NCBI GenBank assembly: GCA_023246325.1
Contig: JAHFIO010000003.1
Location: 1-21,664, forward strand
Direction: 5' to 3'
Length of the DNA: 21,664 nucleotides
Source of the DNA: Candidatus Uhrbacteria bacterium
GTDB taxonomy: Bacteria > Patescibacteriota > Patescibacteriia > 2-12-FULL-60-25
Below are positions 1 through 6,493 of the stretch, one piece after another; position 1 is the first letter of the stretch, and each line of letters opens with the position of its first letter. A program made the translations under genes and the position numbers. Below the pieces are notes generated by a model, which saw only the letters and a list, made by a program, of their open reading frames with translations, did not search any database and was not told the origin of the DNA.

Positions 1-343
1 ACTTGGTTTGATTGAAATTATGCCTCGAATAGAATCATATTTTAAAAAAATTCCAAAAATATGTGGGATACAATCTTCATTTATTACGAGTCTTTCTACG
101 TCCGTACTTACCATACCGTATTCCGCATTTGTTTTTCATCGCATGGCATTTGCGGGATTGATTACAAATATTTTTGCTCTACCACTTATATCATGGACCA
201 TGTTATTCGGTGCATGTTCGGTTTTTATTGGACCACATATGTCAGTTTCTTTTTTGCACTATCCCGCTATTGGGTGTTTAGAAATGTTGATTCGCATTGG
301 ATATGCTTCGCAAAAACTTCCTTGGTTAGATATTCATTTTTAA
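1..343 (+). CDS. comEC: ComEC-like DNA uptake channel, C-terminal fragment (5' end outside window)
   Basis: The reading frame is open from the left edge and ends with TAA at 341-343, so only the last ~113 codons are seen. The fragment is hydrophobic. The stretch around FHRMAFAGLITNIFALPLIS resembles the end of the ComEC/Rec2 competence domain, where a membrane helix is followed by a conserved 'N-x-x-x-x-P' turn. ComEC proteins form the inner-membrane channel that passes single-stranded DNA into the cell during natural transformation. No C-terminal metallo-beta-lactamase domain follows; the protein stops shortly after the last membrane segments, as in short ComEC forms. The next gene, recA, acts on incoming single strands, which fits but does not prove a link. 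The family call rests on pattern recognition of a short fragment; another polytopic membrane protein cannot be fully excluded. Confidence 0.72.
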   Translation, partial: LGLIEIMPRIESYFKKIPKICGIQSSFITSLSTSVLTIPYSAFVFHRMAFAGLITNIFALPLISWTMLFGACSVFIGPHMSVSFLHYPAIGCLEMLIRIGYASQKLPWLDIHF

Positions 344-363
344 TTAAAATATTTTTTGGCGCT

Positions 364-372
364 TGTGGATAA
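364..372 (-). promoter_or_regulatory. Perfect DnaA-box word TTATCCACA
   Basis: TGTGGATAA on the plus strand is the complement of TTATCCACA, the standard high-affinity DnaA box. It sits 20 bp after the comEC stop. Function is inferred from the word alone. Confidence 0.35.
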
Positions 373-892
373 GACGTGAATAAAAAATGTCATTTTTGTT
401 TATAAGGGATAAACAGTTTAGTAGATGTATATAGATGAAGTGTATATCCTGCTGCAATACTATATTGTTTTTTATTGTGTTGTATATGTATACAAAACAA
501 AAAAATTGTATGAATATAAAAAAACTTTTATTGTGTATATGTGGGTTGGCAGACCCACGCCTCATAAAAAAAACAACTGGAAAAAAATTATAAAACAGTG
601 AATGATTGTAACGACCGGGTGTAAGCAAGGAGGGTAAAGCGGCCTTGTTTTGTGCCCCATAAACGGTACGGCAACTGTAGTGGAGATGGCGTGGAAATAC
701 GCATTCCTGTATATAATTTTGCAAAATTTTGTAGACCGTTTGATGTAAGACATATGCGTGTGGATATTCACATGTCCAAACACATAACCATATGATTGCA
801 TCCTAAATATTGCGCCCAGAATATTTCAGATATGATATTGGTATCTTCCCTGAGATGCGTATTTAGTAGTACTCGTGCACTTTTATTCATAT

Positions 893-955
893 AAATATTT
901 TTGCTTTCGGCAGGATGTGGTTTGCGCGCTCTGCACTCTGCTGAAAGAAATATTT
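893..955 (+). repeat. Imperfect 18-bp stem-loop upstream of recA
   Basis: AAATATTT at 893-900 pairs with AAATATTT at 948-955. After a 3-nt bulge (901-903), CTTTCGGCAG at 904-913 pairs with CTGCTGAAAG at 938-947 with one G-U pair if read as plus-strand RNA. The loop carries part of the repeated word of this window. The right arm is followed at once by a perfect DnaA-box word. It may be a terminator-like or regulatory structure; there is no T-run after it. Confidence 0.45.
907..920 (-). repeat. Repeated word CCACATCCTGCCGA (14/14, minus strand)
   Basis: The plus strand reads TCGGCAGGATGTGG, the exact complement of the consensus I derived from the window. It lies in the spacer before recA and partly within a stem-loop. 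See the finding on the dispersed word. Confidence 0.6.
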
Positions 956-962
956 ATCCACA
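954..962 (+). promoter_or_regulatory. Perfect DnaA-box word TTATCCACA
   Basis: Second exact TTATCCACA in the same spacer, 70 bp before the recA start and in opposite orientation to the one at 364-372. I found no other perfect copy in the window by eye; the nearest is TTATCCACG near 18903 inside gyrA. Confidence 0.35.
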
Positions 963-1031
963 GGTATAAACTTGCATCACTTTTGCGAACATGTCAGACT
1001 AGAACAGAAATAGAACACACATAAAAAATAT

Positions 1032-2120
1032 ATGTCTAAAAAAATAAACGATGAAAAAGAGGAACGCAGACAAGCGAGTCAAGCCGCCATAGATCAAATT
1101 AAAGAAAAATTTGGTGAGGGGAGTATTATGCGATTGGGTGAGGCGAAGAAATCAAATGTGGATGTTGTTCCAACAGGATGTTTGTCATTGGATTTGGCAG
1201 TTGGTGTATTGGGAGTGCCTCGTGGAAGAATTATAGAAATATATGGTCCTGAAGCATCTGGAAAAACTACTTTAGCTCAACATATTATTGCTGAGGTGCA
1301 GAAACAGGGTGGTCTTGCAGCTTTCATAGATGCGGAACATGCGCTTGATCCTGACTATGCGAGAAAAATTGGTGTGAATGTAGATGAGATGTTGATATCT
1401 CAGCCAGATAATGGAGAACAGGCGCTTGATATTGTAGAAACGTTAGTACGTTCTAATGCAGTTGATGTTATTGTAATAGATTCTGTAGCAGCGCTAACGC
1501 CAAAAGCAGAAATTGAGGGAGAGATGGGCGATAGTCATATGGGTTTACAGGCGCGTTTAATGAGTCAGGCATTACGAAAATTAACAAGTATAGTTTCAAG
1601 AACAAAAACCGTTGTTATTTTTATTAATCAAATTCGTCAAAAAATTGGTATTGTATTTGGGAATCCGGAAACTACAACAGGCGGCATGGCATTAAAATTT
1701 TATTGTTCCATTAGAATTGAAGTAAGGCGCAGCGCACATATAAAAATGGGCGAACGTATAATCGGTAATCGAGTAAAGGTAAAAATCGTAAAAAATAAAG
1801 TTGCAGCTCCTTTTAGAACATGTGAATTTGATATTATGTATAATGAAGGCATATCATTGGTCGGTGATTTGTTGGATCTTGGAACTGAATTTGAAGTTAT
1901 TAAGAAAAGTGGAAATTCATATTCATACGGTACAGAAAAATTAGGCATTGGTCGTGAAAATGCGAAAAATGCATTAAGAGAATTGCCGGATATGCATAAA
2001 AAAATTCGTGAAGATATTATTACGAGATGGAAAGAAAAAGAAGTAAGCGATACATCTATTGGCAAAAAGCCTCAGGCAAGTGATGAGTCAGATATTGCGG
2101 AACCACTTCCTGCAGAATAA
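1032..2120 (+). CDS. recA: RecA recombinase
   Basis: This is a 362-residue RecA, slightly longer than E. coli RecA (353). RecA forms filaments on single-stranded DNA and uses ATP to drive homologous pairing, recombinational repair and integration of transformed DNA. The Walker A motif GPEASGKTT is at 72-80, Walker B VIVIDS at about 146-151, DNA-binding loop L1 (EGEMGDSHMG) at about 162-171, and loop L2 with the hallmark INQIRQKIG...FGNPETTTGG at 198-218. The core is followed by MALKFYCSIRIEVRR, a family signature, and an acidic C-terminal tail ending EPLPAE. Starting at ATG 1032 gives the usual short N-terminal helix before the core. No Shine-Dalgarno is seen (AT-rich stretch directly upstream). 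It is a single-gene unit closed by a strong terminator. I see no clear LexA operator. Confidence 0.97.
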   Translation: MSKKINDEKEERRQASQAAIDQIKEKFGEGSIMRLGEAKKSNVDVVPTGCLSLDLAVGVLGVPRGRIIEIYGPEASGKTTLAQHIIAEVQKQGGLAAFIDAEHALDPDYARKIGVNVDEMLISQPDNGEQALDIVETLVRSNAVDVIVIDSVAALTPKAEIEGEMGDSHMGLQARLMSQALRKLTSIVSRTKTVVIFINQIRQKIGIVFGNPETTTGGMALKFYCSIRIEVRRSAHIKMGERIIGNRVKVKIVKNKVAAPFRTCEFDIMYNEGISLVGDLLDLGTEFEVIKKSGNSYSYGTEKLGIGRENAKNALRELPDMHKKIREDIITRWKEKEVSDTSIGKKPQASDESDIAEPLPAE

Positions 2121-2145
2121 AAAATGGGGATAATCCCCATTTTTT
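2119..2145 (+). terminator. Intrinsic terminator after recA
   Basis: AAAATGGGGA at 2121-2130 pairs with TCCCCATTTT at 2134-2143 around a TAA loop, and the pairing runs on into the T-run to 2145. It directly follows the recA stop codon. Confidence 0.9.
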
Positions 2146-2172
2146 GTCATATGTCTACGCATTCTTTATACT
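2144..2172 (+). promoter_or_regulatory. Promoter for ftsK
   Basis: A -35 TTGTCA (2144-2149) and a -10 TATACT (2167-2172) are separated by 17 nt. The -35 overlaps the T-run of the recA terminator. The predicted start near 2179 leaves a leader of about 18 nt before the ftsK ATG, with no Shine-Dalgarno. Confidence 0.6.
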
Positions 2173-2196
2173 ATAGGTAACAATTCATATTCTCAC

Positions 2197-4422
2197 ATGT
2201 CTCGAAGAAAAAGGTCATTTTTACGGAATATCCATATCGACTCTGAAACTGGTCGTGGTATTTTTCATGTTCTTCTAATTGTATTTGCTCTTTTATTATT
2301 TTTGTCTACCTTTGATTTATTGGGTACGGTTGGTGTCACTATAGATGTAGCATTCGCGAATGCATTTGGTTGGGATAGGATATTACTTCCTTTTTTTATT
2401 CTAGCGATTGCGATTCATGATATTACACCAGAAAAATTTCCATTAACAATTTCTAATTATATTGGGTTTATTTTATTTTACATATCAATGAATCCTTTGG
2501 TGCATACTTTGGCAATGACAGATGGAATATTTTCACCTGAACGTTTACAAAAATTTGGAGGAAAAATTGGATTACTTATCTCAGAACCAATACAATCTGC
2601 AATTGGTAAACCAGGTGCGGTAGTTATTTTTACTGGAATATTTATTACTGCCATTCTTCTTATATTCAATACGTCTATTAGACGTTTGGTCGCACATGCC
2701 AAATTTATAGGGAGAGGTATATATGCAGTGTATACGATTTTTGTTTTTCCGTTTAAGTGGATATTAGAAAAACGCAGAATGCAAAAAGAAGAAGCATTAA
2801 GACAATTATCTGAAATATCGAATCCTGCCCCTATTCAGGAAGCGGTGCAAGAAATCCATCAAGATGAGACTCGTGAAGAAACGGATATAGGTGAAAATGA
2901 AAATCAATTACCTAAACCGCTCAAAAGAAAAAAACATCAGCCACGCATTGAGATTCCTTTAGAATTATTATCTCGTCGTGATCAAAAGCCGACATCAGGA
3001 GATATAGTTCGAAATCAACATGTTATACAAAGTACTTTAGAAACATTTGGCGTTTCAGTTGAAATGGGGGATGTATCTGTTGGTCCAACTGTAACGCAAT
3101 TTACATTAAAACCATACGATGGAGTTAAAATTGCACGCATTACTGCGCTACATAATGATTTAGCGCTAGCACTTGCTGCACACCCTATACGTATTGAAGC
3201 GCCTATTCCAGGTAAGTCACTTGTAGGTATTGAAGTTCCAAATCAAAGCGTGGCAACCGTAGGTTTACGAGAAATTTTCGAAACAAAAGAATGGCGCGAA
3301 CGTAAACAGACACTTCCGATCGGATTAGGTCGAGATGTTTCAGGAAAACCATGGATAACAGATTTAGGACGTATGCCGCATGTATTAGTTGCTGGAGCGA
3401 CAGGATCAGGAAAATCTGTTTGTTTAAATACACTCATCATGTCTTTTATGTATGCGCTTGGTCCTGATGAAGTAAAATTTGTGATGGTTGATCCTAAGCG
3501 AGTTGAATTACAGGTGTATAATGGTATCCCACATTTAATTACTCCCGTTATCACAGATACAGAAAAAACCGTGAATGCATTAAAATGGTGTATGAGAGAA
3601 ATGGATAGACGATTTGATGTTTTACAAAAATTTGGTGTTCGTGACATCGCTTCTTATAATGCGAGCGCGGAAGAAAAACTTCCTTTCATTGTTGTTGTTA
3701 TTGATGAGTTGGCAGATCTTATGACAACAGCTATGCAAGAAGTGGAAGGGCCCATAGTTCGTTTAGCACAAATGTCTCGTGCAGTTGGTATTCATCTTGT
3801 CCTCGCAACACAGCGACCTTCCACTGATGTCATCACCGGGTTGATTAAAGCAAATATTCCTGCGCGTATAGCATTTTCCGTAGCATCCTCTATAGATTCA
3901 CGTACTATATTAGACGAAATGGGCGCGGAAAAATTATTGGGTCGAGGGGATATGCTTATTAAAACAGCGGAAATGTCAGCTGCAAAAAGATTGCAAGGCA
4001 CTTATGTTTCTGATGATGAAATAGCACGAACCGTTGAATATATAAAATCTAAATATGATCCCTCAGAATACGATCCAGAAATTATTGAACGCGCAAAATC
4101 TACTAGTACTTCATTTCTCGGTGGTGTAGATGAGGGTGATCAAGATCCGCTTATTCCAGATGCAAAAGAAGAGATTATTCGCGCAGGTAAAGCGTCTGCT
4201 TCATTATTGCAGCGTAGAATGAAAATTGGATATGCACGTGCAGCACGTATTTTAGATTTACTTGAACAGGATGGATTTATTGGTCCATCTGATGGTGCAA
4301 AGCCAAGAGAAATATTGCATGTGCAGTTCACAAAAGAATTGGAACAGATCGCAACGCCTATGCATCCTGCCCTAGAGCAAGTAAACAGAGAAATGCCGGC
4401 CATTGAAGATGAGGGGTTGTAA
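2197..4422 (+). CDS. ftsK: FtsK/SpoIIIE-family DNA translocase
   Basis: This 741-residue protein is close in size to SpoIIIE (787) and much shorter than E. coli FtsK (1329). FtsK is a septum-bound ATP-driven motor that moves chromosomal DNA at division. Four hydrophobic segments at roughly 22-42, 60-75, 86-105 and 140-158 form the membrane anchor. A short charged linker (about 190-265) follows. The motor has Walker A GATGSGKS at 400-407 and Walker B IVVVIDELADL at 498-508, with LATQRPS at about 536-542. The C-terminal winged-helix gamma domain, which reads orienting DNA sequences, is present at about 655-705 (SASLLQRRMKIGYARAARIL). The start at ATG 2197 follows a near-consensus promoter. The RodZ-like gene begins 2 bp after its stop, so the two are cotranscribed. 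A copy of the window's repeated 8-mer falls at 4364-4371 and another at 2822-2829. Confidence 0.95.
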   Translation: MSRRKRSFLRNIHIDSETGRGIFHVLLIVFALLLFLSTFDLLGTVGVTIDVAFANAFGWDRILLPFFILAIAIHDITPEKFPLTISNYIGFILFYISMNPLVHTLAMTDGIFSPERLQKFGGKIGLLISEPIQSAIGKPGAVVIFTGIFITAILLIFNTSIRRLVAHAKFIGRGIYAVYTIFVFPFKWILEKRRMQKEEALRQLSEISNPAPIQEAVQEIHQDETREETDIGENENQLPKPLKRKKHQPRIEIPLELLSRRDQKPTSGDIVRNQHVIQSTLETFGVSVEMGDVSVGPTVTQFTLKPYDGVKIARITALHNDLALALAAHPIRIEAPIPGKSLVGIEVPNQSVATVGLREIFETKEWRERKQTLPIGLGRDVSGKPWITDLGRMPHVLVAGATGSGKSVCLNTLIMSFMYALGPDEVKFVMVDPKRVELQVYNGIPHLITPVITDTEKTVNALKWCMREMDRRFDVLQKFGVRDIASYNASAEEKLPFIVVVIDELADLMTTAMQEVEGPIVRLAQMSRAVGIHLVLATQRPSTDVITGLIKANIPARIAFSVASSIDSRTILDEMGAEKLLGRGDMLIKTAEMSAAKRLQGTYVSDDEIARTVEYIKSKYDPSEYDPEIIERAKSTSTSFLGGVDEGDQDPLIPDAKEEIIRAGKASASLLQRRMKIGYARAARILDLLEQDGFIGPSDGAKPREILHVQFTKELEQIATPMHPALEQVNREMPAIEDEGL

Positions 4423-4424
4423 AT

Positions 4425-5099
4425 ATGTCATTTTTTATTAAAGCAGTAACAGGTCCTGATACTGGATTTGGAAAAGATTTAAAAAATGTTCGCATCGTAC
4501 GTGGATTGTCAGAAATACAACTTTCAAAATTATGCGGTATTCATTCTGAAGTAATTCGTGCATTGGAAGATGAGCGATTCACAGATTTACAGGATCCATT
4601 TTATGCAGAACGATTAGTACGTACATTAGCTAAGACTTTAGATATACGTCCAGAATTTTTAGTTTTAAAATATTTGAAAGCTTTAGAATCGAAAGGATTT
4701 CAAAAATCGCATACATCTGCCTTAAGACCTATCGCTCGAACAAGAGATTTTTTTGTAACGTCTAAAATTTTTATTGCAGGTGGAATTTTAGCAGTTGCTA
4801 GTATTTTTTTAGGATATGAAGTTTGGCAGGTAAGATTAATTTCCGCTGCACCACAATTGATTATTATAGAGCCAGAAGAAGGATTTACCTCTTCAGATAC
4901 ATCTATACAAATACGAGGTACTACGGAAAGTGGTGCTTTTGTTACGGTAAATAATGTGCAAGTGGTTGTTCAGCCTGATAATACATTTGCTACGATACTT
5001 CATATTCCGGCAGGATTAACAACGGTTCATGTTGAAGCAAAAAAAAGGCATGGGAATCCAACTATAGTTGAACGTCGTGTTGTTTATTTAAAAAAATAA
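4425..5099 (+). CDS. RodZ-like membrane protein: N-terminal HTH, one TM helix, extracellular Ig-like domain
   Basis: The 224-residue product has three parts. Residues ~15-90 form a Cro/RodZ-type helix-turn-helix (LSEIQLSKLCGIHSEVIRALE, with the family-like 'FY-AERLVRTLAKTLDI' continuation). Residues ~114-133 are a single membrane helix (IFIAGGILAVASIFLGYEVW). Residues ~146-222 form a beta-rich outside domain with 'IRGTTESGAFVTVNN' and 'VHVEAKKRHGN', typical of Ig-like or glucodextranase-B-like repeats. RodZ proteins link the MreB cytoskeleton to the envelope in rod-shaped cells; whether this one does is unknown, and no mreB is in the window. The ATG lies 2 bp after the ftsK stop, with GAGGGG at the end of ftsK as its Shine-Dalgarno. 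The architecture is clear; the precise cellular role is inferred. Confidence 0.8.
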   Translation: MSFFIKAVTGPDTGFGKDLKNVRIVRGLSEIQLSKLCGIHSEVIRALEDERFTDLQDPFYAERLVRTLAKTLDIRPEFLVLKYLKALESKGFQKSHTSALRPIARTRDFFVTSKIFIAGGILAVASIFLGYEVWQVRLISAAPQLIIIEPEEGFTSSDTSIQIRGTTESGAFVTVNNVQVVVQPDNTFATILHIPAGLTTVHVEAKKRHGNPTIVERRVVYLKK

Positions 5100-5110
5100 T
5101 TTTTATAACG

Positions 5111-5146
5111 TAAAAACCCCGATAAACAAAAAGTGTTATCGGGGTT
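5111..5146 (-). terminator. Intrinsic terminator ending the minus-strand islet
   Basis: AACCCCGATAA at 5115-5125 pairs with TTATCGGGGTT at 5136-5146 (11 bp, 10-nt loop). Read on the minus strand the stem is followed by TTTTT (A-run at 5112-5116 on plus). There is no T-run on the plus side, so it best serves leftward transcription coming from the islet and converging on the 4425-5099 gene. Confidence 0.75.
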
Positions 5147-5296
5147 ACGGGGGTCATCAGCATCAAGCATATAGCCTGTGATGACCGAGCTAATTGTTAA
5201 GTTGCATGACAAGTCTTAAAAAATAATATCAGGGCCAAAAAGAAGAAAGGTTTTTTGCATGAAAACAAAGGTGGCCTTTCGTGTGCCGAGATGTAT

Positions 5297-5340
5297 AAAA
5301 AGGGAAAACCTCCGAGTAGGACATTTGGCCTATGCGGAGG
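5297..5340 (-). terminator. Terminator-like hairpin inside the islet
   Basis: CCTCCG at 5309-5314 pairs with CGGAGG at 5335-5340, with inner TAGG/CCTA at 5317-5320 and 5329-5332. On the minus strand it is followed by TTTTCCCTTTTT. It could end or attenuate the leftward islet transcript before the main terminator. Confidence 0.5.
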
Positions 5341-5396
5341 GTGTATGGATTGTATCATCTAGTTCAGCCGAAGCCGAAATGTCAGTTTCATCCAGA

Positions 5397-5456
5397 CTCC
5401 CACGTAAATGAGCATGCAGAGGCTGATCCTTGGCTGCATACTGATTTACGTGGGAG
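5397..5456. repeat. Long two-tier inverted repeat (13 bp + 6 bp)
   Basis: CTCCCACGTAAAT at 5397-5409 is a perfect complement of ATTTACGTGGGAG at 5444-5456. Inside, ATGCAG (5414-5419) pairs with CTGCAT (5434-5439). No T-run follows on either strand, so it is not an obvious terminator. A 62-codon minus-strand open frame runs across it but starts at TTG without a Shine-Dalgarno; I do not call that frame a gene. Confidence 0.65.
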
Positions 5457-5604
5457 ACCGACGAACAAGCACGTACGGTATAAAGTTTACTGATATTTTT
5501 GAAAGAGTCTGTGTTCAATTAATTCTTGTGAGACTTTTCTATAGCTACCTGTATAATTTTTCCACTCTGAGATTGCGACACGAATGTCCCAAGCTCGGTG
5601 TGAA

Positions 5605-5638
5605 GCAGGATTCGAAACGTAGTAGTTTCGAATCCTGC
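5605..5638. repeat. Perfect 14-bp inverted repeat containing ATCCTGC
   Basis: GCAGGATTCGAAAC (5605-5618) and GTTTCGAATCCTGC (5625-5638) are exact complements around a 6-nt loop (GTAGTA). Each arm ends in GCAGGAT/ATCCTGC, seven of the eight bases of the window's dispersed word. It lies just downstream, in minus-strand sense, of the 48-codon ORF. No U-tract follows on the minus strand. Confidence 0.65.
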
Positions 5639-5663
5639 GAGTTTTGTTTCGAGTGAGAGCACC

Positions 5664-5810
5664 TCACTCGTTGGTCATTCCGACCTCGATCTCGAGCGAG
5701 CCAACCTCGAGAGGTTCGCTTGCCTGAAGCTCCGTGAGAAGCAGTGCGATATACGCCTGCCCCTCTTCGATTGAGTCAGCGACGAACCCACGCAATGTGT
5801 ACTCGTTCAT
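5664..5810 (-). CDS. Small acidic protein of unknown function (48 aa)
   Basis: ATG at 5810-5808 is preceded by GAAAGGAAAC, a Shine-Dalgarno with short spacing, and the frame closes with TGA at 5666-5664. The product begins MNEYTLRGFVADSIEEGQAY and has ten acidic residues and one basic, so it is strongly acidic. By my count 34 of 48 codons end in G or C, far from the AT-ending preference of recA or rpoB but like the neighbouring minus-strand ORF; this shared bias is the main argument that it is coding. Its start (Y-x-LRGF) loosely echoes that of the upstream ORF (Y-x-RGM). I do not recognise a family. It lies 89 bp downstream of the 74-codon ORF, with a GCAGGTCTA/TAGACCTGC hairpin between them. 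Confidence 0.5.
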   Translation of the reverse strand: MNEYTLRGFVADSIEEGQAYIALLLTELQASEPLEVGSLEIEVGMTNE

Positions 5811-5899
5811 GTTTCCTTTCTGAGGCCACGAAAATTCATGGACTCAGGTTGGAGCAGGTCTATCATCATTTGATATTTAGACCTGCGAGTTGTGTGTGT

Positions 5900-6124
5900 T
5901 TAGATGAGGTGTTGGCGACGCCTATAGCGTCGGTTGGTCTTGCGACCCTGATGGCCGAAAGCCCTGAGACTTTTGGCCATGTAATATGACACCTTGTATC
6001 GACTCGGGCTATGCGACTCATTGTCGCTCATGCCCGAGCAGATAGGATTGGACTCGATGTCGGTCGTTTCGATGACCACATCCTGTCGCATCCCTGCCAT
6101 GCCTCGAATGTAAATCTCGATCAC
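5900..6124 (-). CDS. Small protein of unknown function, basic C-terminus (74 aa)
   Basis: The start is GTG at 6124-6122, chosen because AAAGGAGGG ends 5 nt before it; this is one of the best ribosome binding sites in the window. The product begins MIEIYIRGMAGMRQ and ends in an arginine-rich tail (GRKTNRRYRRRQ, about 60-71); the first half carries most of the acidic residues. An Arg-rich tail often binds nucleic acid, but that is only a suggestion. About two thirds of codons (50 of 74 by my count) end in G or C, in sharp contrast with the flanking host genes, indicating foreign origin. It is the first ORF of the islet after a ~360-nt structured leader. I do not recognise a family. An internal CATCCTGTCG (one mismatch to the window's repeated word) is present near 6082. 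Confidence 0.55.
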   Translation of the reverse strand: MIEIYIRGMAGMRQDVVIETTDIESNPICSGMSDNESHSPSRYKVSYYMAKSLRAFGHQGRKTNRRYRRRQHLI

Positions 6125-6161
6125 TTATACCCTCCTTTGGGTTAATTGTTACACAATCAAT

Positions 6162-6276
6162 GATTCTAAATGATGTAGAGGTGACTACTTCCGTCTTGTT
6201 CTAGCCGGAGCCAGAGCGGATGGGTTCGTGCATTGCCTGCATAAATGCAGGATCCTCCTCCACATCATTTAGAACC
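6162..6276 (-). promoter_or_regulatory. Structured leader element with 20-bp G-U-containing stem
   Basis: In minus-strand RNA, the 20 nt at 6276-6257 pair without a break with the 20 nt at 6181-6162. Two of the pairs are G-U on the minus strand and would be A-C mismatches on the plus strand, so the structure belongs to the leftward RNA. The 75-nt loop has a tight hairpin (6236-6251, CCTGCA/TGCAGG). GGAGGAGG at 6261-6254 is largely inside the stem, so a Shine-Dalgarno may be masked. It ends ~38 nt before the GTG of the 74-codon ORF and may control its translation. No known riboswitch class recognised. Confidence 0.5.
6201..6242 (-). CDS. Possible 13-codon leader peptide
   Basis: ATG at 6242-6240 opens a frame MQAMHEPIRSGSG ending in TAG at 6203-6201, 11 nt after GGAGGAGG. 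It lies wholly in the loop of the 20-bp stem. Such upstream micro-ORFs can couple translation to leader folding. An ORF this short occurs by chance easily, so support is weak. Confidence 0.18.
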   Translation of the reverse strand: MQAMHEPIRSGSG

Positions 6277-6493
6277 AGTAAATTGTGCGTAGCCTCATCT
6301 TGATTGATCTAGAGGGGAGTAGCCGCGCCGAAGCTTAGCTAATCCAAGGCACTGTACTTACCAGAGTTGTCAGGGTTAGCCGACGTATCTGGCCTCGAGT
6401 GCCATCCGTAACCGTGTTTGCCTAGGCAAATCGACTACGAGATCTTGTCCTCTTAATCATTCAGGACGAAGCGCTGTTGTAATGTTCCCAAAC

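Larger units (their letters stand above)
344..1031. other. AT-rich spacer between comEC and recA; no convincing gene
   Basis: This 688-bp stretch is very AT-rich and I accept no CDS in it. The minus-strand open frames at 344-724 and 562-801 have low-complexity, Phe/Ile/His-rich translations and no Shine-Dalgarno. It holds two perfect TTATCCACA words (364-372 minus, 954-962 plus), a one-mismatch copy (ATATCCACA, minus strand) near 755-763, a small hairpin GTGGGT/ACCCAC (541-546 with 553-558), a locally G+C-rich patch at about 605-705, an imperfect 18-bp stem at 893-955, and one complete copy of the repeated word CCACATCCTGCCGA. A recA promoter should lie at its right end, but I see only a weak candidate: TTGCAT at 972-977, 17 nt, then CAGACT. 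Confidence 0.5.
5111..6487 (-). ncRNA. Putative structured minus-strand transcript carrying two small ORFs (islet)
   Basis: A strong leftward promoter (6494-6522) and a leftward U-tract terminator (5111-5146) define a possible 1.38-kb RNA. Its leader (6125-6487, ~360 nt) holds a long stem with G-U pairs that exist only on this strand, and smaller hairpins. Two GC3-rich ORFs follow (6124 to 5900 and 5810 to 5664). The distal 500 nt carry three further strong stems: 5605-5638, 5397-5456 and 5309-5340. I tested by eye for tmRNA, RNase P RNA and T-box signatures and found none. Composition is visibly more G+C-rich than the flanking genes, which suggests acquisition. The boundaries and single-transcript structure are inferred; internal termination at 5297-5340 is possible. 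Confidence 0.35.

Noticed and set aside
344..801. Minus-strand open frames of 126 and 79 codons in the comEC-recA spacer
   Set aside because: Low-complexity, AT-driven translations, no Shine-Dalgarno, mutual overlap, and they span DnaA boxes and hairpins.
5330..5518. 62-codon minus-strand open frame in the islet
   Set aside because: TTG start without ribosome site and it crosses the perfect 13-bp stem at 5397-5456; better read as RNA structure.
5605..5638. tRNA or tmRNA T-arm (TTCGAAT near 5611 and 5627)
   Set aside because: The bases form a perfect 14-bp hairpin, not a 5-bp stem with a 7-nt loop; no acceptor stem or CCA end fits.
5408..5989. Plus-strand open frames opposite the islet ORFs
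   Set aside because: No ribosome sites, Cys/Arg/Leu-rich shadow composition, and they oppose two minus-strand ORFs with good starts.
5111..6487. RNase P RNA, tmRNA, SRP RNA or T-box in the structured islet
   Set aside because: None of the conserved core strings I know for these RNAs could be found on either strand; a covariance search would be decisive.
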